Source: Parcubacteria group bacterium SW_4_49_11 (GTDB lineage Bacteria; Patescibacteriota; Minisyncoccia; SW-4-49-11). Taken from it: a DNA stretch of 20,833 nt. The notes beneath the pieces were generated by a model that saw only the letters and a list, made by a program, of their open reading frames with translations, did not search any database and had not been told where the DNA came from. The position numbers were made by a program, and so were the translations under genes. Shown in pieces: positions 7,858-13,636 of this stretch (its first letter is position 1; every line of letters begins with the position of its first letter). The stretch spans positions 1-20,833 of the forward strand of contig PXOY01000005.1 in the NCBI GenBank assembly GCA_003021915.1, read 5' to 3'.

Positions 7858-9099
7858 ATGAAGCATAGACAACACGGCTTTACGCTGCTGGAAGTTTTGC
7901 TTGTGGTAGCGGCGCTCGGTGTATTAGCGGCAATTGTCATTGTTGCGGTCAACCCACAAAGGCAGATGGGGAAGGTACGAGACGCCGAACGGCAAGGCGA
8001 GGTATCTACGCTCAGGGAAGGAATCGAGCAGTATTACCTGGATAGTCAGGGACAGTATCCCTCGGGAATTGAAGTAAACTCTTACCACGAAATTTGCGAT
8101 ACGGAAGCGGTTTCCCCGAGTAACTGTCCGGATTATTATGTCGATTTATCAGGGTTGGTACCTGAGCAACTGGCCGACATTCCGCGCGATCCGCAGGCTT
8201 CGGACACCAATGAAGATACCGGGTACGAAGTGGGCAAAGACGAGGACGGTAATATAGTTGTAAAAGCGCCGGACACCGAGGTAGACAATTCTGTAAAGCG
8301 AGCGGGGACAACCTTACCTGTCGGGTATCATCTCTCGAGCGCCTCGTACGATAACCAAAGCTTTGACGTGTCTGGACAAGATGGCGGAGCTGTGGGCGTA
8401 ACATTCAGCGGCAACGGGAACAAAATGTTTATGGTGGGAGCTGCTAATGATAATGTGTATAGCTACAATCTGTCGACAGCGTACGATATTAGCACGGCGA
8501 GTTATAATCAAACCATTGATGTATCCGGAGAGGATAGTGCGCCTCGGGGGGTAACGTTTAACGGAAACGGAACCAAGATGTTTATGGTAGGGCGATATAA
8601 TGAGAATCTGTATAGCTACGATCTGTCCACGGCGTATGATATTAGCAGCGCGAGTTACACCCAAAGCTTTAATATGTCCGGACAAGATGGCGGACCTGTG
8701 GGCGTAGCATTCAACGGCGACGGGAGCAAAATGTTTATGGTGGGAGAGGGTAACGATAATGTGTATAGCTACAATCTTTCGACAGCGTACGATATAAGCA
8801 CAGCGAGTTACAATCAAACCATTGATGTATCCGGAGAGGATAGTGCGCCTCGGGGGGTGACATTTAATGAAGACGGCACCAAGATGTTTGTGGTGGGACG
8901 CTCTAACGATAACGTGTACAGCTACAATTTGTCGACCGCGTATGATCTTGGCAGTGCGAGTTATAACCAGAGCTTTGACGTGTCCGGACAAGATGGTGAG
9001 TCTACGGGCCTAGCATTCAGCGAGTACGGGAGCAAGATGGTTATATCCGGGCCGAGCACTAATAAGATCTATCAGTATAGTACGACGGAAGAGAAGTAG
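7858..9099 (+). CDS. Type IV prepilin N-terminus fused to five propeller-like repeats (paralogue 1)
   Basis: The 413-residue protein begins with a class III prepilin leader, MKHRQHG, cut before FTLLEVLLVVAAL with Glu5 of the mature form present. It continues with the hydrophobic pilin helix to about residue 33. Residues 34-150 form a pseudopilin-like globular part with two cysteines (Cys80, Cys90) that could pair. Residues 160-410 are five repeats of 51-52 residues, each reading roughly (S/G)SASYNQSFDVSG...VGVxFNGxGxKMFxVG...NVYSYNLSTAYD. The pattern resembles blades of a beta-propeller. The likely place is the cell surface, held by or built into a type IV pilus-like fibre, perhaps for adhesion. 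That role is inferred. The prepilin peptidase and assembly ATPase are not in this window. A close paralogue follows at 9533. Confidence 0.85.
   Translation: MKHRQHGFTLLEVLLVVAALGVLAAIVIVAVNPQRQMGKVRDAERQGEVSTLREGIEQYYLDSQGQYPSGIEVNSYHEICDTEAVSPSNCPDYYVDLSGLVPEQLADIPRDPQASDTNEDTGYEVGKDEDGNIVVKAPDTEVDNSVKRAGTTLPVGYHLSSASYDNQSFDVSGQDGGAVGVTFSGNGNKMFMVGAANDNVYSYNLSTAYDISTASYNQTIDVSGEDSAPRGVTFNGNGTKMFMVGRYNENLYSYDLSTAYDISSASYTQSFNMSGQDGGPVGVAFNGDGSKMFMVGEGNDNVYSYNLSTAYDISTASYNQTIDVSGEDSAPRGVTFNEDGTKMFVVGRSNDNVYSYNLSTAYDLGSASYNQSFDVSGQDGESTGLAFSEYGSKMVISGPSTNKIYQYSTTEEK
8335..9096 (+). repeat. Five in-frame 153-bp repeats in pilin-propeller gene 1
   Basis: Repeat starts are at about 8335, 8491, 8644, 8797 and 8950. 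Repeats 2 and 4 are nearly identical in bases (the segment beginning 8521 recurs at 8827), and 1 and 3 also match each other best. The real unit of recent duplication is therefore 306 bp, or two blades. Confidence 0.9.
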
Positions 9100-9120
9100 A
9101 TCGAATTATAGGAGAATCCC

Positions 9121-9141
9121 GAAGCCGGAAGCCTGAAGCCA
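9121..9141. repeat. Heptanucleotide tandem repeat GAAGCCN, three copies
   Basis: GAAGCCG, GAAGCCT and GAAGCCA follow each other directly. The same heptad recurs at 12152-12172 and 12216-12243. As at 12243, it is followed a few bases later by the ATATACGATGGATATA stretch. Confidence 0.85.
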
Positions 9142-9149
9142 GCGGTTTT

Positions 9150-9233
9150 TATATACGATGGATATACAGTTGATATATGTACCCTTCGGGTACGATACAT
9201 GCTCCTTACGGAGCGATATACGATAGATATACT
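9150..9233. repeat. ATATA-flanked small-hairpin repeat, copy 1 (two hairpins)
   Basis: Hairpin GTACCC/GGGTAC (loop TTC) lies at 9179-9193 and hairpin GCTCC/GGAGC (loop TTAC) at 9201-9214. Both are bordered by GATATAT or GATACAT on the left and GATAC/GATATAC on the right. Other copies are at 12251-12320 and 20434-20492, with different stem sequences. Confidence 0.75.
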
Positions 9234-9282
9234 GTTGTGGGGTGCTATCGGCACGTTACACAGTGACGTGTATCTTGCTGTG

Positions 9283-9308
9283 TTTCCCTCCTTTCTAAAG
9301 GAGGGAAA
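9283..9308. repeat. 12-bp perfect hairpin
   Basis: TTTCCCTCCTTT and AAAGGAGGGAAA are perfect complements around a 2-nt loop. A similar hairpin (TTTTTCTCCTTT/AAAGGAGAAAAA) lies at 12348-12373. It could act as a terminator on either strand, although no long T-run follows. Confidence 0.7.
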
Positions 9309-9332
9309 GTCCGAAAGGAAGGGAGGATTCGT

Positions 9333-9407
9333 TGCTAAAATGCAGTCCCACCGAAAATAGGAGCTCGTAGAGCTCCGCAAAAAACAGAATGTTTTTTGAG
9401 TGACCGT
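9333..9407 (-). repeat. Two-hairpin unit, copy A
   Basis: Read on the minus strand, this copy has the AGTGACC-type left end, hairpin 1 (CAAAAAACA/TGTTTTTTG, 9378-9398), hairpin 2 (GGAGCTC/GAGCTCC, 9360-9376), then TATTTTC and GGGACTGCATTTTAGC. The order is the same as in the plus-strand copies at 10790, 10896 and 11008. Confidence 0.85.
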
Positions 9408-9474
9408 CAAATATCGACCCGAAGGGGGATGGAGTTCTTCCTACGTTTGAAATGCATTCCAGAATTTAGAATCT

Positions 9475-9503
9475 TTTTTAGAACCGAGAAAAAACGATAC
9501 AAT
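9475..9503 (+). promoter_or_regulatory. Possible promoter of the second pilin-propeller gene
   Basis: A -10 box TACAAT (9498-9503) has a weak T-rich -35 (TTTTTA, 9475-9480) 17 bp upstream. The leader to the ATG at 9533 would be about 23 nt. No Shine-Dalgarno sequence is seen. Confidence 0.4.
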
Positions 9504-9532
9504 ATCTTTAACAGAAATATTCTCGATACCAT

Positions 9533-10786
9533 ATGATATTCTGCAAACAAAAATCCAAAGCCTTCACTCTGTTAGAAATTTTACTGGTGGTAGCGGCGAT
9601 CGGCATATTAGCGGCGATTGTTATCGTGGCGATTAACCCGCAAAGGCAGTTGGGGAAGGTGCGTGACGCCGAGAGGCAGAGCGAAGTAGGCACGCTTAAG
9701 GACGGAATCGAGCAGTATTCCCTAGACACTAACGGGCAATATCCGTCGGGGATAGACGTAAATACATATAAGGAAGTGTGCGATACGGAAGCGGTTGCCC
9801 CAAGTAACTGTCCGGATTATTACGTAGATTTGTCGGGGTTGGTGCCTGAGCAACTGGCCGCCATTCCGCGCGATCCTCAGGCTTCGGACACCAATGAAAA
9901 CACCGGGTACGAAGTGGGTAAAGACGAAAACGGCAATATAGCGGTCAAAGCTTCGAATACCGAGGTAGATAATTCTGTAAAGCGAGCAGGTACGACGTTA
10001 GTGGTAGGATACAGCCTCTCGAGCGCGTCGTACGATAACCAAAGCTTGGACGTTTCTGGAGAAGATACCACTCCACATGGCGTTGTCTTCAACGGAGACG
10101 GAACCAAGGTGTTTGTTATGGGATTCGATACCGCGAGCGTTTACAGCTACAATCTGTCGACGGCGTATGACCTTGGGAGTGCGAGTTATAACCAAAGCTT
10201 TGACGTGTCCGGAGAGGATGGGAAGCCTGTGGACGTGGCGTTTAACGGGGACGGAACCAAGATGTTTGTGATGGGGTATAGTACCGCGAACGTGTACAGC
10301 TATAATTTGTCGACGGGGTATGATATAAGCAGTGCGAGTTATAATCAAAGCTTTGACGTGTCCGGACAACAAGGAAATCCTACGGTTGTGGGGTTTGGAG
10401 GGAATGGAACGAAGATGTTTGTGGCAGGCAATAACAACAGCAGTGTGTTGTACAGTTACGATGTGTCGACCGCATATGATATAAGCAGTGCGACTTATAA
10501 CCAGAGTTTTGACATATCCGGACAAGATAATAAGCTTAAAGGTGTGGCGTTCAACGGATACGGAACGAAGATGTTTGTGACGGGAAGTTCGGCCAACAAT
10601 GTGTATAGCTATAATTTGTCGACCGCGTATGATATTGGGAGTGCGCGGTATAATCAAAATTTTGACGTGTCCGGGCAAAGTGGCGGGCCTGTAGGCATGA
10701 CATTTAACGGAAATGGAAGCAAGATGTTTGTGGTAGACAAATCTACTGCTAAGGTGTATCAGTATAGTACGACGGAGGAGAAGTAA
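9533..10786 (+). CDS. Type IV prepilin N-terminus fused to five propeller-like repeats (paralogue 2)
   Basis: This 417-residue paralogue of the gene at 7858 has a ten-residue leader (MIFCKQKSKA) before FTLLEILLVVAAIGIL. The residue before the predicted cut is alanine, where prepilins nearly always have glycine. The pilin-like part to residue 155 is very close to paralogue 1, including the cysteine pair (Cys83, Cys93), the stretch PDYYVDLSGLVPEQLA and the linker VDNSVKRAGTTL. Five repeats follow from residues 163, 215, 266, 318 and 369, and the protein ends with the same YQYSTTEEK. Its blades are more diverged from one another than those of paralogue 1. The role is inferred as a surface fibre or adhesin, as for paralogue 1. 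Inverted two-hairpin units lie on both sides of the gene. Confidence 0.85.
   Translation: MIFCKQKSKAFTLLEILLVVAAIGILAAIVIVAINPQRQLGKVRDAERQSEVGTLKDGIEQYSLDTNGQYPSGIDVNTYKEVCDTEAVAPSNCPDYYVDLSGLVPEQLAAIPRDPQASDTNENTGYEVGKDENGNIAVKASNTEVDNSVKRAGTTLVVGYSLSSASYDNQSLDVSGEDTTPHGVVFNGDGTKVFVMGFDTASVYSYNLSTAYDLGSASYNQSFDVSGEDGKPVDVAFNGDGTKMFVMGYSTANVYSYNLSTGYDISSASYNQSFDVSGQQGNPTVVGFGGNGTKMFVAGNNNSSVLYSYDVSTAYDISSATYNQSFDISGQDNKLKGVAFNGYGTKMFVTGSSANNVYSYNLSTAYDIGSARYNQNFDVSGQSGGPVGMTFNGNGSKMFVVDKSTAKVYQYSTTEEK
10019..10783 (+). repeat. Five in-frame ~153-bp repeats in pilin-propeller gene 2
   Basis: Repeat starts are at about 10019, 10175, 10328, 10484 and 10637. Each carries the blade core SYNQSFDVSG, FNGxGTKMFV and VYSYNLSTAYD. 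The third and fourth differ by short insertions and substitutions. No two-blade super-repeat like that of gene 1 is evident. Confidence 0.88.
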
Positions 10787-10789
10787 ATC

Positions 10790-10882
10790 GAGTTACTACG
10801 GGCACTGAAGAAACCTTGGGTTTCTTCCGGCTTCCTTGCGGAAGCCTATTTTCCGACAGGGGGACTGCATTTTAGCTCAATC
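10790..10882 (+). repeat. Two-hairpin unit, copy B
   Basis: The unit begins GAGTTACTACGGGCACT. Hairpin 1 is GAAGAAACC/GGTTTCTTC (10807-10827) and hairpin 2 is GGCTTCC/GGAAGCC (10829-10846). Then come TATTTTC and GGGACTGCATTTTAGC, ending CTCAATC. It starts 3 bp after the pilin 2 stop, so hairpin 1 may also serve as that gene's transcription end. Confidence 0.88.
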
Positions 10883-10895
10883 CGGAACTTACCTT

Positions 10896-10998
10896 GAATT
10901 ACCACGGGCACTTAAAAAACACGTGGTGTTTTTTACGGCTTTCTATCGAAAGCCTATTTTCAGAGGACTGCCAATAGCAACATCCCGCTGGCGTTGAA
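10896..10998 (+). repeat. Two-hairpin unit, copy C (with long 3' arm)
   Basis: The unit begins GAATTACCACGGGCACTT. Hairpin 1 is AAAAAACAC/GTGTTTTTT (10914-10934) and hairpin 2 is GGCTTTC/GAAAGCC (10937-10954), then TATTTTC and GGACTGCC, TAGCAACATCCCGCT and GCGTTGAA. This longer 3' arm matches the inverted copy at 20796-20831 in 32 of 36 positions. Hairpin 1 is A/T-rich on both sides and could work as a bidirectional terminator. Confidence 0.85.
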
Positions 10999-11007
10999 AC
11001 GCTGCTC

Positions 11008-11089
11008 ACGGGTACTGAAAGAACATACATGTTTTTTCCGGAGCTCTCACGAGCTCCTATTTTCGTTGGGACTGCATTTTAACTCAATC
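11008..11089 (+). repeat. Two-hairpin unit, copy D
   Basis: The unit begins ACGGGTACT. Hairpin 1 is GAAAGAACAT/ATGTTTTTTC with one G-T pair (11017-11038) and hairpin 2 is GGAGCTC/GAGCTCC (11040-11057). Then TATTTTC and GGGACTGCATTTTAAC, ending CTCAATC. The 60 bp between it and the gnd gene shows nothing recognisable. Confidence 0.87.
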
Positions 11090-11148
11090 ATTACTGGCGC
11101 CCGCGCAGATGTTACCATAAGACATTAACTGGTGGTCCCCATTTTTGT

Positions 11149-12066
11149 TTAGTGTTGCTCCTTGTCTGTTTTAAGCGCATGTCCGCCGAATTCGTTACGG
11201 AGAGCGGCGAGTGTCTTGGCTCCGAACGACGCTTCTTGGCGGGAACGAAAGCGTGCGTACACAGCGTGGGTATTCACGGTGAAGGGAATCGCGTGGTCAA
11301 TGGCGGTTTCCACCGCCCAACGACCTTCGCCGCTGTCGTTCACATGGTCCTCTATGTGGTCTAAGTTGCCTTGGTTATGAAAGGCTGTTTCGGCGAGTTC
11401 CATGAGGTACGAACGAATGATAGAGCCGTTATTCCATACGTGAGTTACGCGCTTTAAGTCGACATCTTCAAAGGGGCCGTTTGCGAGCAGTTCAAATCCT
11501 TCCGCCATTGATTGCATCATGCCGTATTCGATCGCGTTGTGAACCATCTTTACGTAGTGTCCGCTCCCGACGTCTCCCATGTGCGCGTAGCCTTCTTCAA
11601 TATTCAAAGCTTGAAAAAGAGGATTAAGGTATTCGACCACTTCTTTCTTCCCGCCGATCATTTGACAATAGCCGATCTCTTCGCCGTACAAACCGCCGCT
11701 GGTTCCGGCGTCTACGTATTCGACACCTCCTGTGGCCAATTCTTTGGCGCGTTCAATCGTGTCGTTGAAGTTAGAATTGCCGCCATCTACGATTATGTCT
11801 CCTTCCCCTAAGAGGGGAGCGACTTCTTCCAGCGTCTCGTCTACGATCTCACCGGCCGGAACCATCAGCCAGATAATTTTTCGGTCTTCGCTTTCCAGTT
11901 GATGTACAAGATCGGTATATGATTCGCTCCCAGCAGCTCCCTTTTCTATCGCTCTGTCTATCGCGTCCGAATCAACATCATATGTAACAATGTCGTGTCC
12001 GTGATTGAGAAGGCGGTGGGTCATAGCACTGCCCATTTTTCCGAGGCCGATAAAACCGAGTTTCAT
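11149..12066 (-). CDS. gnd: 6-phosphogluconate dehydrogenase, decarboxylating (short GntZ/YqeC-like form)
   Basis: The enzyme oxidises and decarboxylates 6-phosphogluconate to ribulose-5-phosphate, feeding pentose supply for nucleotides. The 305-residue length is that of the short form, not the ~470-residue E. coli form. The Rossmann motif is GFIGLGKMGSAM. The second strand ends TYDVD, where the acidic residue suggests NAD+ rather than NADP+ (an inference). DGGNSNF, GTSGGLYGEEIGYCQMIGG and the catalytic-lysine helix GHYVKMVHNAIEYGMMQ are all present. It is on the opposite strand from the pilin genes and converges with them over a repeat-filled gap. No Shine-Dalgarno sequence precedes the ATG. 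Confidence 0.93.
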   Translation of the reverse strand: MKLGFIGLGKMGSAMTHRLLNHGHDIVTYDVDSDAIDRAIEKGAAGSESYTDLVHQLESEDRKIIWLMVPAGEIVDETLEEVAPLLGEGDIIVDGGNSNFNDTIERAKELATGGVEYVDAGTSGGLYGEEIGYCQMIGGKKEVVEYLNPLFQALNIEEGYAHMGDVGSGHYVKMVHNAIEYGMMQSMAEGFELLANGPFEDVDLKRVTHVWNNGSIIRSYLMELAETAFHNQGNLDHIEDHVNDSGEGRWAVETAIDHAIPFTVNTHAVYARFRSRQEASFGAKTLAALRNEFGGHALKTDKEQH

Positions 12067-12097
12067 AAGAGGTGCGTATTAAATTGTTCTGTGATTA

Positions 12098-12125
12098 AGT
12101 GTACACCATTTTTCCCTCCAACAAA
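12098..12125 (-). promoter_or_regulatory. Probable promoter of gnd
   Basis: On the minus strand a -10 box TACACT (12098-12103) is preceded by TTTGTT (12120-12125) with 16 bp between, or TTGTTG (12119-12124) with 15. The leader to the ATG at 12066 would be about 25 nt. Confidence 0.45.
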
Positions 12126-12151
12126 AGCTCGCGTTGAAAAATTAGAATTCT

Positions 12152-12243
12152 GAAGCCCGAAGCCGGAAGCCTGAAAAAAGTAGCACGTAGCGGGTAGCAA
12201 GTAGCAAGGAAATGAGAAGTCGGAAGCCTGAAGCCCGAAGCCA
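12152..12243. repeat. Heptanucleotide tandem repeats: GAAGCCN and GTAGCNN blocks
   Basis: Three GAAGCCN copies lie at 12152-12172. Four GTAGCNN copies (GTAGCAC, GTAGCGG, GTAGCAA, GTAGCAA) lie at 12180-12207. Four more GAAGYCN copies lie at 12216-12243. The GTAGC block recurs almost unchanged at 20514-20541. Confidence 0.88.
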
Positions 12244-12250
12244 GAGGTTT

Positions 12251-12320
12251 TGATATACGATGGATATATGCGACTAAAGTCGCGATATATATGCCCTTCG
12301 GGCATGATATACGATTGATA
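12251..12320. repeat. ATATA-flanked small-hairpin repeat, copy 2 (two hairpins)
   Basis: Hairpin GCGACT/AGTCGC (loop AA) lies at 12270-12283 and hairpin ATGCCC/GGGCAT (loop TTC) at 12291-12305. Both sit between GATATAT-like left and GATATA right flanks, with ATATACGATGGATATA upstream as in copy 1. Confidence 0.75.
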
Positions 12321-12347
12321 CAAGGTAACCTCCTTTCTCTAACGGGC

Positions 12348-12395
12348 TTTTTCTCCTTTAAAAAGGAGAAAAACAGAATGTGTTTTCAGTGTCTG
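12348..12395 (-). repeat. Partial two-hairpin unit, copy E, overlapping the end of the VTT gene
   Basis: A hairpin TTTTTCTCCTTT/AAAGGAGAAAAA (12348-12373) adjoins ACAGAATGTGTTTT and CAGTGTC. This matches the ACAGAATGTTTTTT and GAGTGACC of copy A. On the minus strand the CACTGA of the unit provides the last His codon and the TGA stop of the VTT gene. The hairpin lies just past that stop and could end its transcript. Confidence 0.6.
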
Positions 12396-13030
12396 TAGTA
12401 AGTACGAATCCGATAGGCAAGATAGGTGGCGAGCAGGAGACTTAAGCCGAGAATGATACTCCATCCCCACGCTTGATTGAACACGGCTTTTCCGAACATT
12501 ACCCATAAAAATGCGAACGGCGTGATACCCACGAGCGTGGCCAAAGCATAGGTGCGAAAGGAGAGGGATTTAATAAAAGCGAGCGCGAAACTCGGAATTT
12601 CGACCGGAAGAATGAGCCGCAGAAGAACAATGCCCCAAAACGTAATATCGGGAGGTATTCGCTTCTCCCACGTATCGAGGGTGTGTAACGGAATAAAGCG
12701 CGCCAGAAGCGGGCGCCCGAGCCAACGGGCAAGGAGAAACGCGCCGATGGCTCCTAGCCACCATCCCAAAATACTTAAAAGGGTCCCGAGCCAGACGCCC
12801 CAAATTTCGGCGGCGAAGGGGAGGAGAGGAAGTGAGGTGAACGGAGCAATCACAATAGACAGAGCGAGAAACAGTATATATAAGCCGGCGCCCCAAACTC
12901 GGTTCTGTTTGATCTGATCCATGACCGTGTCTATCTCCATCCCCAAATACGTTCCGAGCCCCCAGAGGGTTAACACAAACACCACAAGGATGAAACATAC
13001 GATACCCATTTGCCGCGAAGAGAATGACAT
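12386..13030 (-). CDS. VTT-domain (TVP38/TMEM64, DedA-like) membrane protein
   Basis: This integral membrane protein of the SNARE-associated/VTT family, whose members include lipid scramblases and undecaprenyl-phosphate translocases, has about 214 residues. Helices begin with IVCFILVVFVLTLWGLGTYL. The re-entrant region reads FTSLPLLPFAAEIWGVWLG. The family core is GWWLGAIGAFLLARWLGRPLL and the later re-entrant loop is RLILPVEIPSFALAFI. I start at ATG 13030. A GTG at 13069 would add 13 residues, and neither has a Shine-Dalgarno sequence. The C-terminus runs into a repeat unit that supplies the stop. Substrate is unknown. A role in lipid-carrier recycling would fit the envelope genes nearby but is only an inference. 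Confidence 0.82.
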   Translation of the reverse strand: MSFSSRQMGIVCFILVVFVLTLWGLGTYLGMEIDTVMDQIKQNRVWGAGLYILFLALSIVIAPFTSLPLLPFAAEIWGVWLGTLLSILGWWLGAIGAFLLARWLGRPLLARFIPLHTLDTWEKRIPPDITFWGIVLLRLILPVEIPSFALAFIKSLSFRTYALATLVGITPFAFLWVMFGKAVFNQAWGWSIILGLSLLLATYLAYRIRTYYRH

Positions 13031-13050
13031 ATCGTCTATGGTAACAAAAA

Positions 13051-13079
13051 TTGCGTACAAAAGGTACACATGCTATCAT
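13051..13079 (+). promoter_or_regulatory. Predicted promoter of the pterin dehydratase gene
   Basis: TTGCGT (13051-13056) and TATCAT (13074-13079) are 17 bp apart, in the divergent gap between the VTT gene and the gene at 13107. The leader would be about 20 nt. Confidence 0.5.
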
Positions 13080-13106
13080 GAACGTAAAGAAATATAAGTT
13101 CTGTCT

Positions 13107-13448
13107 ATGAGTGAAAATCTTCAAGATCAAACCTGCAAGGCGTGTGAAGGGTACGAAGACCCGCTCACCGAGAGCGATATAGAGGCTTTCAAAACCCGCG
13201 TACATACCGAATGGACTGTGTCCGAAGATACCAAACGCATCAAGCGTTCGTTTTCCTTTCCAAATTTTGCGTCGGCGTTAGAGTTTGTCAATACCGTAGG
13301 AGAAATTGCGGAGAAGGAGGGGCATCACCCGGATATCGAGCTCACGTACGGGAACGTCGTGGTTCACCTGTCCACCCACTCCATCGGTGGTCTGTCCGAA
13401 AACGACTTTATTATGGCGGCCAAAATCGACGAGCAATACGACTCCTAA
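13107..13448 (+). CDS. phhB: 4a-hydroxytetrahydrobiopterin (pterin-4a-carbinolamine) dehydratase family protein
   Basis: Members dehydrate 4a-hydroxy-tetrahydropterin, recycling the cofactor of aromatic amino-acid hydroxylases. Many bacterial copies occur without such a hydroxylase and have unclear roles. The 113-residue protein has the signature histidines His73-His74-Pro75 in AEKEGHHPDIEL and His91 in STHSIGGLSENDF, followed by the terminal AAKID. The N-terminus carries an extra Cys-x2-Cys (Cys10, Cys13). It reads away from the VTT gene, has its own predicted promoter and ends 18 bp before tRNA-Leu. No hydroxylase gene is in the window, so the substrate is open. Confidence 0.9.
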   Translation: MSENLQDQTCKACEGYEDPLTESDIEAFKTRVHTEWTVSEDTKRIKRSFSFPNFASALEFVNTVGEIAEKEGHHPDIELTYGNVVVHLSTHSIGGLSENDFIMAAKIDEQYDS

Positions 13449-13466
13449 CGCCTTCCCTGAATACCC

Positions 13467-13550
13467 GGGCAAGTGGCGGAATTGGTAGACGCGCTAGCTT
13501 CAGGGGCTAGTGGGGGTAACCCCATGGAGGTTCAAGTCCTCTCTTGCCCA
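13467..13550 (+). tRNA. tRNA-Leu, anticodon CAG
   Basis: The acceptor stem pairs GGGCAAG (13467-13473) with CTTGCCC (13543-13549), with discriminator A at 13550. The anticodon arm is CTAGC, TTCAGGG, GCTAG, giving anticodon CAG that reads CUG. A long variable arm (GGGG/CCCC around TAA) marks a class II tRNA, as for leucine, and the T arm is GAGG, TTCAAGT, CCTC. The 3' CCA is not encoded, as CAA follows, so it must be added by CCA-adding enzyme. Confidence 0.95.
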
Positions 13551-13601
13551 CAACTGACACATACCATTTAGATTCTCAATTATCCATTCCGAACCTTATT
13601 A

Positions 13602-13610
13602 TGATATAAT
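13602..13610 (+). promoter_or_regulatory. Extended -10 promoter before dacA
   Basis: TGATATAAT combines a TGn extension with a perfect TATAAT (13605-13610). No clear -35 lies 16-18 bp upstream, which extended -10 promoters can do without. The leader to the ATG at 13637 would be about 20 nt. Confidence 0.6.
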
Positions 13611-13636
13611 GTCATACAGATTGTAATTGACATGCC

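Larger units (their letters stand above)
9100..9532. other. 433-bp gene-free mosaic of small repeats
   Basis: No credible gene is seen. From left to right the stretch holds GAAGCCN heptads, two ATATA-flanked small hairpins, a 12-bp perfect hairpin, a minus-oriented two-hairpin unit and a promoter for the second pilin gene. Each is listed separately. Just after the stop of gene 1 the sequence TAGATCGAATTA resembles TAAATCGAGTTA after gene 2, so the gene duplication extended past the coding end. Confidence 0.7.
12067..12385. other. 319-bp gene-free mosaic between gnd and the VTT gene
   Basis: No credible gene is seen. The stretch holds the probable gnd promoter, three heptad blocks, two ATATA-flanked hairpins and a 12-bp hairpin with a partial two-hairpin unit. 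An open frame on the minus strand here is only the translation of the heptads, which gives a repeating Gly-Phe-Gly-Leu-like pattern. Confidence 0.7.

Noticed and set aside
8314-8991. Long minus-strand open frames opposite both pilin-propeller genes
   Set aside because: They mirror the in-frame 153-bp repeats of the real genes. Their own repeat pattern follows automatically from these.
9072-9410. Open frame of about 112 codons on the minus strand in the first mosaic
   Set aside because: It runs through hairpins and repeats and overlaps the end of the pilin gene. No coding signature is seen.
8335-10783. Variable repeats of a diversity-generating retroelement in the pilin genes
   Set aside because: No reverse transcriptase or template repeat is visible, and the differences are not confined to adenine positions.
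10911-10937. CACGTG centre in copy C as a possible parS site for ParB
   Set aside because: parS needs TGTTTCACGTGAAACA-like arms. Here the arms are A/T runs of hairpin 1 and the other copies lack CACGTG, so it is explained by the hairpin.
10963-10998. GTTGAA/CAAC elements as integron attC sites
   Set aside because: The GTTRRRY/RYYYAAC core pair is not present in the right arrangement, no integrase is visible and the pilin gene is not in a cassette array.
9121-12243. CRISPR array
   Set aside because: The repeats are 7 nt long without spacers, or hairpin units at irregular distance. No cas genes are present.
12063-12323. Open frame of about 86 codons on the minus strand
   Set aside because: It consists largely of translated heptad repeats, with no ribosome-binding site and no family resemblance.
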